Part shown: piece by piece, positions 57,068 through 64,000 of the stretch
How positions within the stretch are numbered: the stretch's first letter is position 1
Layout of the letters: the number at the start of each line of letters is the position of its first letter
Assembly: GCF_016907835.1 (NCBI RefSeq)
Contig: NZ_JAFBCT010000001.1
Coordinates: 2,914,001 to 2,978,000 of the forward strand
DNA length: 64,000 nucleotides
Direction: 5' to 3'
Origin: Agromyces cerinus
Lineage (GTDB): Bacteria > Actinomycetota > Actinomycetes > Actinomycetales > Microbacteriaceae
Position numbers and translations under genes: made by a program
Notes under the pieces: model-generated
What the model was told of the DNA's origin: nothing
What the model saw: only the letters and a program-made list of their open reading frames with translations
Database searches by the model: none

Positions 57068-58564
57068 TCACGCCGCAGCGACCCTGGCCACTCGAGCCAC
57101 GGGCGCCACGGGTGCACCGCTCGCTCCATACCTCGGCAATCGTCGCCGATTGCCGGGGCGTGGTCGCTGCTGCGGATCGAGATGCACCGGAGGGGTGAAC
57201 CACGTCTGCGCATCGCGCACCGTGATGACCCAGCCGTCGTCATGCACGCGGTGATGATGGTGCGAGCACAGCATGATGCCGTTGTCGACGTCGGTTCGGC
57301 CGCGATGACGCTTCCACCACCTGATGTGATGCGCCTGCGTGTGCGATGGCGGCCGATTGCACGACGGCCAGGCGCAGCCGCCGTCACGCTCGACGAGTGC
57401 GAGCTTCTGCGCGGGCGTGAAGAGTCGGGCCGCGCGGCCGAGCTCGAGCGGTTCGGAGCGGTGATCGAGCAACAACGGGCTGATGCCGGCCGCCATCGCC
57501 AGCTCGCGTGCGGTCGCGACCGACACCGGCTGATCGATGCCGTCGATCGTGGCACGGCCTCGACCGGTGACGAGCGAGTCAGCGTCGATGCGCGCGACCA
57601 CCGTGGCCTGTCTGAGCGCCGCGGGCGCCTGCTTCGCCCCGAGCGAGAGTCGAGCGATGTCGGCGAGGGCATCGGCATTCATCTGAGCGATCGTGCGCTG
57701 CTCGTCGAAGAGCTCATCGGGCTCACCGAGCACATCGGGCTCGCCATCGGCGCGGGCGTGCTCACCATCGGCCGATGCACCGAACCCGCGCTTCGCATCG
57801 CGTGCCCGGTGCAGCTCTGCGCTGACGAGCACCTCGACGGCGAGCTTGATCGGCGCACCGTTCGCCGGATCGAACGCACCCTGCAGTTGGATCATGCCGG
57901 CGCGATCCTCCCAGATGCGCAGGCCCCGCTGCGAACGCAGCTCGTCTTCGCGCGGCTTCACCCCGTCGGGGTCGAGTCGCGCCTGCAGCTGCTTGACCAG
58001 CCTGGTGAGCCCGTCGACGCCGACCAGCGGCGCCCGCTCGACGAGGAACCGCTCGGCGTCACCGAGTTCGATTCGGTCGGCGCGCACGGCGACGCCGTCG
58101 AGGAACCGACGGATCGTGTCGGCAGCATCGACGCACAGCGTGCCGTTCTCCAGACCGAAGGCCAGATGCGGATGCCGTGCCGGCAGCGTCTCGCCGGTGA
58201 ACGATGCACGCGACGCGGTCGCCTCCCCAACTGCCACGAGCTTGGCCGCGTCGCTGAATCTGCCGCCCGTGACCGACGCGATCAGACGTGCAGGCGAGGC
58301 GTAGCCGTGGCGGCGCGCAACATCGTCATCGCCACCCATGCTGGCTCGCCTCGAGAGTTCAGCGGCGCACTTGGCCTGCAGCGCCTGCACACGACGCGAC
58401 AGCTCGGCCAGCGACTCGGTCACCCGCACCAGCCCGTCGCCGCTCATGGAGCGAACGTCATGCTGCGCATCGATCGATTCGCCCGGCAACGCGTTCGCCC
58501 AATCGCCGTCGATCTCGGCGCACGCCGACCGCAACTCGGTGAGTGCGGCGGTCGCATCGGGCAT
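57068..58564 (-). CDS. DUF222 / HNH endonuclease-domain protein
   Basis: 498-residue protein with the DUF222 (helical) N-terminal two thirds and a C-terminal HNH nuclease signature: CAWPSCNRPPSHTQAHHIRWW followed by VDNGIMLCSHHHHRVH near 400-440, with the Cys and His ligands of the zinc-finger-like site. The Val/Ala/Pro-rich tail (GAPVAPVARVARVAAA) is low complexity. This family is multiplied in actinobacterial genomes and is of unknown role, possibly defence or phage-derived. GTG/ATG start at 58564. Confidence 0.83.
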   Translation of the reverse strand: MPDATAALTELRSACAEIDGDWANALPGESIDAQHDVRSMSGDGLVRVTESLAELSRRVQALQAKCAAELSRRASMGGDDDVARRHGYASPARLIASVTGGRFSDAAKLVAVGEATASRASFTGETLPARHPHLAFGLENGTLCVDAADTIRRFLDGVAVRADRIELGDAERFLVERAPLVGVDGLTRLVKQLQARLDPDGVKPREDELRSQRGLRIWEDRAGMIQLQGAFDPANGAPIKLAVEVLVSAELHRARDAKRGFGASADGEHARADGEPDVLGEPDELFDEQRTIAQMNADALADIARLSLGAKQAPAALRQATVVARIDADSLVTGRGRATIDGIDQPVSVATARELAMAAGISPLLLDHRSEPLELGRAARLFTPAQKLALVERDGGCAWPSCNRPPSHTQAHHIRWWKRHRGRTDVDNGIMLCSHHHHRVHDDGWVITVRDAQTWFTPPVHLDPQQRPRPGNRRRLPRYGASGAPVAPVARVARVAAA

Positions 58565-58600
58565 GCCTCATTTTACCGCGGGAGAGACCCGAAATGGAAG

Positions 58601-58661
58601 GTATGTTCGAGAGAATCTTCTGAGAGTTCCGTGTAAATCGTAGAAACATACGAATCATTCG
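58601..58661. promoter_or_regulatory. Divergent promoter region with two inverted repeats
   Basis: GTATGTT (58601) and AACATAC (58645) form a wide inverted repeat, and CGAATCATTCG (58651-58661) is a perfect 11-bp palindrome. The 121-bp region between the DUF222 and MazG-like genes is markedly AT-richer than its surroundings and should hold both promoters. The sites do not match the CGAAC-N4-GTTCG LexA box. Confidence 0.4.
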
Positions 58662-58685
58662 AGGCGTGTCCGCTACCCTCTCCCC

Positions 58686-59009
58686 ATGGAACTCCATGCC
58701 GCCGCAGTAACGGTCGAGTCGGTATCGCGCACCTATGCCGCGAAGTTCGATCTGAACCGCACCGACGAATGGTTCATGCTCAAGCTGCAGGAGGAGGTCG
58801 GCGAACTCACTCAGGCATTCGTGGATCTGAAGGGCATGGGGCGCGACCGCGGCTTGAGCGAGGAGGAGAAGCGCGAGGCATTCGCGAACGAATGCGCCGA
58901 CGTCCTCGCCCACCTGCTCCTCCTGGCTCGCAGCCAGGGCGTCGACCTCACCGCCGCGATCGAGGCGAAGTGGCTTCGCTGGACCGAGGCACCTACCCAG
59001 CCGTCATGA
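58686..59009 (+). CDS. MazG-like nucleotide pyrophosphohydrolase
   Basis: 107-residue single-domain MazG-type protein. The metal-binding acidic cluster is EEVGELTQAFVDLKG (near 37-51) and NECADVLAHLLLLA (near 70-83), which is the EExxE-12-28-ExxD arrangement of the superfamily. It probably hydrolyses a non-canonical or damaged nucleotide. ATG at 58686; partly convergent with the DUF402 gene (27-bp gap). Confidence 0.78.
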   Translation: MELHAAAVTVESVSRTYAAKFDLNRTDEWFMLKLQEEVGELTQAFVDLKGMGRDRGLSEEEKREAFANECADVLAHLLLLARSQGVDLTAAIEAKWLRWTEAPTQPS

Positions 59010-59036
59010 TGCCGCCCGCGACCGCCGCTCCGGACG

Positions 59037-59597
59037 TCAGCCGAGTCGCACCAACCGCTCGAGCCACCCCGCAGCCGTCACCCCGTCGAACGGCGCCTCG
59101 CGCCGCTGCACCGCCGCCAGCACGGCATCTGCATCGGCACGCGCGCGCGCCACGACCTCGGGCGGGTAGCCGAACTCCACCGAGTGCTCGGCGAACTCGT
59201 CCTCGTCGTCGATGAACGCCGGTGCGCCCGTGCGCTCGACCACATCGAGGTCGAGATCGACGTAGGAGACCGTCGAGATCGCGGAGCCCGAGGCATCCGC
59301 TCGCCACTCGGGAACCGTCGCGACGTCGACGTAGATGCCGAGCCCCCGCGGATGCCCCGTGTTGAACGCGGCCGCCCAGCCCGCGCGCGGGAAGAGCGAC
59401 ACCGAGTCCCACGTCGCGGTGAACGCGTACCCCGGTCGAGCGAACCGGGTTCCCGCGGGGAACCCGACCCAGTCGCCGTGCGCGTCGGAGCCGAGCCAGC
59501 GCCCGTCGAACTCCCAGTGCGGCTGCTCGGGCCACTTCATCGCGCGCACGCGAACGAGTTCTCCGGGAGTGCGGGGGCGGTCGTCGGCGACATTCAC
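59037..59597 (-). CDS. DUF402 domain protein
   Basis: 186-residue DUF402 protein, with the family segments KWPEQPHWEFDGRWLGSDAHGDW near 20-42, GYAFTATWDSVSLFP near 58-72, YVDVATVPEW near 90 and VSYVDLDLDVV near 112. DUF402 members act as nucleoside-diphosphate or triphosphate phosphatases in some organisms (Ntdp family), so a phosphatase role is possible. I chose GTG at 59597 (MNVADDRPRTPGEL), since the longer frame runs through the oxidoreductase gene upstream. Confidence 0.82.
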   Translation of the reverse strand: MNVADDRPRTPGELVRVRAMKWPEQPHWEFDGRWLGSDAHGDWVGFPAGTRFARPGYAFTATWDSVSLFPRAGWAAAFNTGHPRGLGIYVDVATVPEWRADASGSAISTVSYVDLDLDVVERTGAPAFIDDEDEFAEHSVEFGYPPEVVARARADADAVLAAVQRREAPFDGVTAAGWLERLVRLG

Positions 59598-59634
59598 GGG
59601 ATCACCGTATCCGAGGCCCTCCGCCGGCGGCTCC

Positions 59635-61545
59635 TCAGGCGAGCTCGCTGACGGCACGGCTCGCCTCGTCGACGGCAGCGTGCGTGTACCCGAAGGCCGC
59701 GGCATCCGAGTTCGCGATCGTGATGCTGCCGTGCGAGCGCCGAGCGACGTTGAACGGCTGCTGCTCGATCGACTCGAAGATCGCAGGGTCGGCGATCGAG
59801 TTGTACTCGTACGCGTAGCCATGCGACCAGCGGTTGACGGTGATGGCCTTGATGTCCCGCTTCGCCTCGAATCCGGAGTCGCCGAGCGATCGCTGCATGA
59901 GGTCCCGGATGTCCCGTTCGAAATCGGCGAATGACACCCCGAGCAACTCCCGACGGCCCGCCTTGTGCTGCTCGCGAGTGATGCGCTCACCGGGCAGGTT
60001 CGGCGTCTTCGACAGGCTGACCACGATGGGATCTTCCGGCGACCTCGCCGAGCGGTATCCGCCGAGTTCGGTCGGTGTGGCGAGCCCGACGCTGTCCCAG
60101 AAGTGGTTGTACGGCGTCACGCGCGAGACCCCGGCGTTCGCGAACGACGTCCAGTTGCCGATCGCGACGCGGGCGTAGACCAGCGGCACCTTCACGCCAT
60201 AGCGCATCGCCTCGACCTGTTCCGGCGGGAGCCCGTCGACGATGTACGACGAGACCGCGTTCCAGCACGCCATGACCACGTGCTTCGACTCGACCTGGTA
60301 GGCGCGGCCGTCGGTGACATAGGTGACGTCGACCGGGCCGGAGGTCCCCTCGCGGTGGCGCACGCTCGTGCCCATGCTGTTGAGCCGCACGCGGACCGGC
60401 GACTTCGGGTGATCGAGCAGGGCGTAGCTGGCCGACGCGCCGATGACGCTCTCCATCGTCTGTGGTCCGCCGAACGCCTGCGGGATCAGGCGCGAGACGA
60501 GGAGCCGCGACACGGTCGCTCCGCCGTCGGGGAAGTAGTAGAGCTCCTCATCACTCGTCGTGAGGGACATGGCCGGCGTGCGGCCGATGCCGTTGTACGG
60601 TTCGGGGCTGAGGCCGAGGCCGCCGAACCCGGGAAAGCCGACGCCCCAGCAGTCGCCGGCGGGCACGGCCTCGATGCCGGTGCCCCACAGTCCGTGCGGG
60701 CGCTTCTGGTAGTAGACGAGGGCCTCGTCGCCGACGCCGAGCAGGTTCTGCAGGTACTCGCGGTACGTCATCCGCGCCAGCGCCTGCTTCTTCTCGGCGT
60801 CGCTCATCCCGGGGAGCACATCCGCCGAGGCCGTCTCGACCCTCATGATGTCGTCACGCGCCTGCTGCGAGAGCGGCAGTCGCCCGACGAGTGAAGAAGT
60901 CGACTCGCCCGGGGCACGGCGGAGGAACGTGTCGGCGCCGAACGACTCCTCGGGGAAGAAGTACCCGTTCGTGAGCCCTTGGCTCCCGTAGAAGCCGGTG
61001 TCGACGCCCTCAGCCAGCTCGGCGAAGTCGATGCCGAGGTCGTCCATCAGTTCGAGGGACGGAGCGTTCCAGGTGTCGGGGCTGTCGAGGTTGACCATGC
61101 CGCCGTTGCTGAGCAAAGTCTGCCCCCGCACGGAGAACTCGTTGCGGTGCTGGTGCCCGCCGAAGTCGGCGAGCGCCTCGATGACGAGGATCCGGGCGTC
61201 GTCGCCGAACCGCTTCCGATAGAAGTGGGCGGCGGCCAGGCCGCTCACCCCGCCACCGACGACCACGAGGTCGTAGGCCTCGCGCAACACCTTCGGCGCG
61301 CCGAAGTCGGCGCCTCCGAACGTGCCGCCGTGTCCCGCGGCGCGGGCGGCGTCCGTCTGTCCGACGAGGCCGGTCTGCCGCGGCCGGCTCGCGGCCATGC
61401 CGCCGCCACCGGCCTGCGCATGGGCCGCCCCTCCGGGCACGGCCGTGAGCGCTGCCGCACCGGCCGCCACGGCCATGCCGTTCAGCAGATCGCGTCGGCT
61501 GATTCCGGCCGACATCCCGAGTTCATCGTCTCCGTGCTTCGCCAT
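59635..61545 (-). CDS. Tat-exported FAD-dependent oxidoreductase (spermidine dehydrogenase-like)
   Basis: 636-residue flavoenzyme with a twin-arginine signal (SRRDLLNGMAVAAGAAAL, Arg17-Arg18) and AHAQAG as likely cleavage area. The FAD-binding VVGGGVSGLAAAHFYRKRFGD begins near residue 94. The overall pattern (NEFSVRGQTLLSNGGMVN; SIADPAIFESIEQQPFNVAR) resembles spermidine dehydrogenase-type amine oxidases. It should act outside the membrane. Substrate is not certain. ATG at 61545. Two perfect palindromes lie upstream. Confidence 0.82.
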   Translation of the reverse strand: MAKHGDDELGMSAGISRRDLLNGMAVAAGAAALTAVPGGAAHAQAGGGGMAASRPRQTGLVGQTDAARAAGHGGTFGGADFGAPKVLREAYDLVVVGGGVSGLAAAHFYRKRFGDDARILVIEALADFGGHQHRNEFSVRGQTLLSNGGMVNLDSPDTWNAPSLELMDDLGIDFAELAEGVDTGFYGSQGLTNGYFFPEESFGADTFLRRAPGESTSSLVGRLPLSQQARDDIMRVETASADVLPGMSDAEKKQALARMTYREYLQNLLGVGDEALVYYQKRPHGLWGTGIEAVPAGDCWGVGFPGFGGLGLSPEPYNGIGRTPAMSLTTSDEELYYFPDGGATVSRLLVSRLIPQAFGGPQTMESVIGASASYALLDHPKSPVRVRLNSMGTSVRHREGTSGPVDVTYVTDGRAYQVESKHVVMACWNAVSSYIVDGLPPEQVEAMRYGVKVPLVYARVAIGNWTSFANAGVSRVTPYNHFWDSVGLATPTELGGYRSARSPEDPIVVSLSKTPNLPGERITREQHKAGRRELLGVSFADFERDIRDLMQRSLGDSGFEAKRDIKAITVNRWSHGYAYEYNSIADPAIFESIEQQPFNVARRSHGSITIANSDAAAFGYTHAAVDEASRAVSELA

Positions 61546-61592
61546 GTCGACTCCAGTCGCTCAATGCCTCGTCCGTCCCCGCAGGCTAGTGA

Positions 61593-61624
61593 CCGCTTCG
61601 AAGCGGGGTCAACGAATTCGTTGA
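61593..61624. promoter_or_regulatory. Two adjacent perfect palindromes upstream of the FAD oxidoreductase
   Basis: CCGCTTCGAAGCGG (61593-61606) and TCAACGAATTCGTTGA (61609-61624) lie side by side, centred 17 bp apart, 48-79 bp upstream of the oxidoreductase ATG and on the far side of rlmC. The second is a 16-bp perfect palindrome with a TetR-like look. They are probable operators. Confidence 0.6.
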
Positions 61625-61755
61625 ACAATCTGCGATATCAGTCCGTTTCATCCGTGAACAGGCTCCGTGCCGACGGATTCCGAAGCACTTCGTGAATGGG
61701 CGTTCCGAAAACGGGCCTGAGCCGCCGGAGCCCGAACGCGCCTACGCTGGAACCC

Positions 61756-62880
61756 GTGGACTGCTCCTACTTCGACGCCGGGCGCTGCCGGTCGTGCTCG
61801 CTCATGGGGCAGCCCTACGAGACGCAACTCGCCGACAAGCAGCGGCATGCCGAAGATCTCCTGCAGGCGCACGCCGGCCTCGACTGGCTGGCGCCGATCG
61901 GCAGCCGCGAAGACGGCTACCGCAACAAGGCGAAGATGGTGATCGGCGGCACGACGGCGGCCCCGACGATCGGCATCCTCGACGCCGACGGGCACGGCAT
62001 CGACCTCGAGGCGTGCGGCATCTGCTCCCCCGGCCACCGGGCGGCGTTCCCCGTCATCGCGGCGTTCATCACGCGCGCCGGCCTCACGCCCTACGACGTG
62101 CCGAGCCGCACCGGCGAGCTCAAGCACCTGATCCTCACCGAATCGCCCGACGGCGAGCTCATGATCCGCTTCGTCGTGCGCTCGACCGAGCCGGTGGGCC
62201 GCATCCGCAAGCACCTGCCGTGGCTCCTCGCCGAACTGCCGAACGCCCGCGTCGTCACCGCGAACGTGCTGCCCGAGCACAAGGCCGTGCTCGAAGGCGA
62301 GCACGAGATCGTCCTCACCGAGGCCGAGACCCTGCCGATGCGACTCGGCGACGTCACGATGCACCTGCGGCCGCAGAGCTTCTTCCAGACCAACACCGAG
62401 ATCGCCGAGGCACTCTACGTCGAAGCGCGCGACTGGGTGCGCGCGCTCGCGCCCGACTCGGCGTGGGACCTCTACTCGGGCGTCGGCGGCTTCGCCCTGC
62501 ACATCGCGGATGCCGCGGCATCCGTCACCGGAATCGAGACGAGCGTCGAGGCCGTCGCGAGCGCCGAGCTCAGCCGAACGGATGCCGCGCTCTCACGTGT
62601 GCGGTTCGAGTCCGGCGACGCCACGGCCTTTGCCCTCGGCGCCGAGACTGCCCCCGACCTCGTGATCGTGAACCCGCCCCGGCGGGGCATCGGCCGCGAG
62701 CTCAGCGGATGGCTCGAGGCATCCGACGTGCTTCACGTGCTCTACTCGAGCTGCAACGCGGCCTCGCTCGCACGCGACCTCGAGGCGATGCCGTCACTGC
62801 GGCCGGTGCGCGGCCGGGTGTTCGACATGTTCCCGCAGACGACGCACTTCGAGGTCATGGTGCTGCTCGAACGGGTCTGA
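61756..62880 (+). CDS. rlmC: 23S rRNA (uracil-C5)-methyltransferase RlmC-type
   Basis: 374-residue TrmA-family enzyme. Iron-sulfur ligands are Cys3, Cys11, Cys14 and Cys87 (MDCSYFDAGRCRSC; EACGIC), the SAM-binding YSGVGGFALHIA lies near 250, and the nucleophile Cys is in LYSSCNAAS near 335. It methylates U747 (RlmC group) of 23S rRNA. GTG start at 61756; the upstream in-frame ATG is outside the conserved region and rejected. Confidence 0.88.
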   Translation: MDCSYFDAGRCRSCSLMGQPYETQLADKQRHAEDLLQAHAGLDWLAPIGSREDGYRNKAKMVIGGTTAAPTIGILDADGHGIDLEACGICSPGHRAAFPVIAAFITRAGLTPYDVPSRTGELKHLILTESPDGELMIRFVVRSTEPVGRIRKHLPWLLAELPNARVVTANVLPEHKAVLEGEHEIVLTEAETLPMRLGDVTMHLRPQSFFQTNTEIAEALYVEARDWVRALAPDSAWDLYSGVGGFALHIADAAASVTGIETSVEAVASAELSRTDAALSRVRFESGDATAFALGAETAPDLVIVNPPRRGIGRELSGWLEASDVLHVLYSSCNAASLARDLEAMPSLRPVRGRVFDMFPQTTHFEVMVLLERV

Positions 62881-62938
62881 CCTCGAGACCCGAGTCGGCG
62901 GCCGAACGCCCGGCTGCTCGCGCCCGGCCGCCTCGGCG

Positions 62939-63061
62939 TCAGCGCTTGCGCGGCTTGACGATGCCGTCGTCGGCCTTCTCGCGCTTCAGTGCTCGTTTCT
63001 CTTTCAACGAGAGCTGGGCTTGCTTCTTGGCGGTGTTTCCGCGGGCGTTCTTCTCGGACAT
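62939..63061 (-). CDS. 40-residue basic peptide
   Basis: MSEKNARGNTAKKQAQLSLK followed by EKRALKREKADDGIVKPRKR: 40 residues, 14 of them Lys or Arg, no hydrophobic segment. GAAGGGAAG is about ten bases upstream of the ATG. It looks like a small nucleic-acid- or ribosome-binding peptide found in this lineage; function unknown. Convergent with rlmC (58-bp gap). Confidence 0.6.
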   Translation of the reverse strand: MSEKNARGNTAKKQAQLSLKEKRALKREKADDGIVKPRKR

Positions 63062-63200
63062 GCTGGGCTCGCTTCCCTTCATCAGCTGGCGGGCTTCCGA
63101 TGACCATAGCCCACCCCCCAGGGGAAGTCACTTCGGCAGCCACCGCCCCGCAACCGCGTTTCGAAACCGGCCCGGTTCAGGCATTTCCTTGAGCGTGGGC

Positions 63201-63227
63201 TATACTGGCAGGTCACGCCAAAGGAGG
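63201..63227 (+). promoter_or_regulatory. -10 box and ideal ribosome site of the 83-residue gene
   Basis: TATACT at 63201-63206 lies about 30 bp upstream of the ATG, and AAAGGAGGCGAC directly precedes it (perfect Shine-Dalgarno). A matching -35 box is not obvious. Confidence 0.45.
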
Positions 63228-63231
63228 CGAC

Positions 63232-63483
63232 ATGAAGAGGATCCCTACGTTCCTCGCGACGATGGTCGTCGCGACCTGGCTGTTCATGATCGGCTTCGCA
63301 GCCGGTTTCGAGAGTGAACTCGCCGCCCACCCGACGCTCACCCGCGAACACCCCGACGCACTGGTCGCCGGACTCACCATGGGCATCAGCGCCGTCGGCG
63401 CCATGCTGGTGATCGTCGCCAGTGTGCGAGTCGCGAAGTCACTGGTCAGGGCACGATCTCGCGAGGTCCCAACGGCGCTGTAG
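63232..63483 (+). CDS. 83-residue two-helix membrane protein
   Basis: 83 residues: hydrophobic segment at about 8-26 (FLATMVVATWLFMIGFAAGF), a short extracytoplasmic loop (ESELAAHPTLTREHPDA) and a second helix at about 46-68, then a basic tail. No recognised family. ATG at 63232 with an ideal ribosome site, so well expressed. It converges on proC across a hairpin-rich spacer. Confidence 0.72.
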   Translation: MKRIPTFLATMVVATWLFMIGFAAGFESELAAHPTLTREHPDALVAGLTMGISAVGAMLVIVASVRVAKSLVRARSREVPTAL

Positions 63484-63521
63484 CGCCGGAGCGGCGCTGC
63501 GCCGCACATCGCGGCGCGGCG

Positions 63522-63551
63522 TGCGCCCTCGGGGCGCAGGCACGATGCCTG
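63522..63551. terminator. Overlapping hairpins between convergent genes
   Basis: TGCGCCC / GGGCGCA (63522-63538, 3-base loop) overlaps CAGGCA / TGCCTG (63537-63551). They lie between the ends of the 83-residue gene and proC, and more GC-rich inverted segments surround them. Probable bidirectional termination; no T-run. Confidence 0.5.
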
Positions 63552-63590
63552 CACCCCGAGGTGTGCTCAGCCGAGCGCCGGGAGGGCCGC

Positions 63591-64000
63591 TCAGGCGCCC
63601 GCGGCCAGTTCGCGCGCGCGGGCGAGCGCGGCGTCGGTGGCGCGATCGAAGGTCTGCTTGAAGCCGGCCTCCTCGAGCACGGCGACCGCGCGCTCGGTGG
63701 TGCCCTTGGGGCTCGTGACGCGGCGGCGCAGCTCGGCGGGCCCGTCGTCGGAGGCGGCGAGCAGCTCGCTCGCCCCGCGGAACGTGCCCTCGACCATGAC
63801 GGCCGCCTGCTCGGGGGTGAAGCCCTTGTCGACCGCCGCGGCCGTGAGCTGCTCGATCAGGTAGAAGACGTAGGCCGGGCCAGAGCCCGAGATCGTCGAG
63901 AGCGCGTCGATCTGCCCCTCGGGCACGACGAGCACCTCGCCGACGGTCTCGAAGAGCGCCACGGCGAGCGCGAGGTCGTCGTCGCTCGACCGGGTACCGG
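63591..64000 (-). CDS. proC: Pyrroline-5-carboxylate reductase, C-terminal part (cut by window edge)
   Basis: C-terminal 136 residues of ProC, the last enzyme of proline synthesis. The dimerisation-domain motifs are DALSTISGSGPAYVFYLIEQL and LRRRVTSPKGTTERAVAVLEEAGF; the latter is the family signature. The reading frame continues upstream (GTRSSDDDLALAVALFETVGE) past the window edge, so the internal GTG at 63962 is not the start. The Rossmann NADPH-binding part is missing from view. Confidence 0.93.
   Translation of the reverse strand, partial: GTRSSDDDLALAVALFETVGEVLVVPEGQIDALSTISGSGPAYVFYLIEQLTAAAVDKGFTPEQAAVMVEGTFRGASELLAASDDGPAELRRRVTSPKGTTERAVAVLEEAGFKQTFDRATDAALARARELAAGA

Noticed and set aside
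58601..58661. LexA (SOS) box before the DUF222 gene
   Set aside because: The spacing and bases do not fit CGAAC-N4-GTTCG; only generic inverted repeats remain.
60006..60020. GACAGGCTGACC as another dispersed repeat in the oxidoreductase gene
   Set aside because: Only a short match of the core, and the encoded SLSKT may simply be conserved protein sequence.

Overview
The window is high-GC actinobacterial chromosome, most like Microbacteriaceae (Agromyces/Microbacterium-type Micrococcales). The evidence is the strong G/C third-position bias, a complete menaquinone pathway, actinobacterial small proteins (bS22, DUF4229, PLDc_N), a DUF222 HNH protein and many copies of a GGTTGAGCCTGTCGAAACC-like dispersed repeat. 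I assign this from gene content and style only. I see no rRNA, tRNA, CRISPR array, insertion sequence or prophage.

Layout. 1-4434 (minus): tight-adherence (Flp/Tad) pilus operon read from the pilin: flp, tadE, a TadG-like gene, cpaB, cpaE, cpaF (cut by the left edge). Upstream of flp lie six alternating GTACCCC/GGGGTAC half-sites and a frameshifted copy of the 3' end of the prepilin peptidase gene, which itself sits intact at 5424-6089. 6174-19017: fprA and the menaquinone genes (polyprenyl diphosphate synthase, menG, menF, menD, menA, menE, menB, menC) with ppk2 and small membrane proteins. 19161-30576: accessory stretch with a small secreted protein, a MerR/MFS pair, a 2033-residue secreted amylopullulanase with LacI-type operators, a 76-residue protein and a MalT-like LuxR ATPase regulator. 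30639-35387: cytochrome c maturation, system II (ccsB, resB, ccdA, resA) plus a histidine phosphatase. 35461-36804: a short archaeal-type AspRS. 36869-42799: a sulfatase module (formylglycine-generating enzyme, SulP permease, HAD phosphatase, sulfatase).

42954-49000: a glutaredoxin-like protein, bS22, an acetyltransferase, a DUF1772 protein, an ArsR regulator, the KtrB/KtrA potassium channel, and a convergent pair of uncharacterised paralogues. 49161-57047: a complete kdpFABCDE locus preceded by a translationally coupled 27-residue membrane peptide. 57068-64000: DUF222 HNH protein, MazG-like protein, DUF402 protein, a Tat-exported FAD oxidoreductase, rlmC, two small proteins and the 3' part of proC.

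Functionally, fprA, the men genes and the cytochrome c genes together support an electron-transport chain running through menaquinone. The FGE would activate the sulfatase through its CSPTR site, and the sulfate released could be handled by the SulP permease. Ktr and Kdp give constitutive and high-affinity potassium uptake.

The best candidates for something undescribed are the six-half-site array before the pilin gene, the convergent paralogue pair, the kdp micropeptide and the exactly 22-bp-spaced TCGGTAG repeats before the 76-residue gene.
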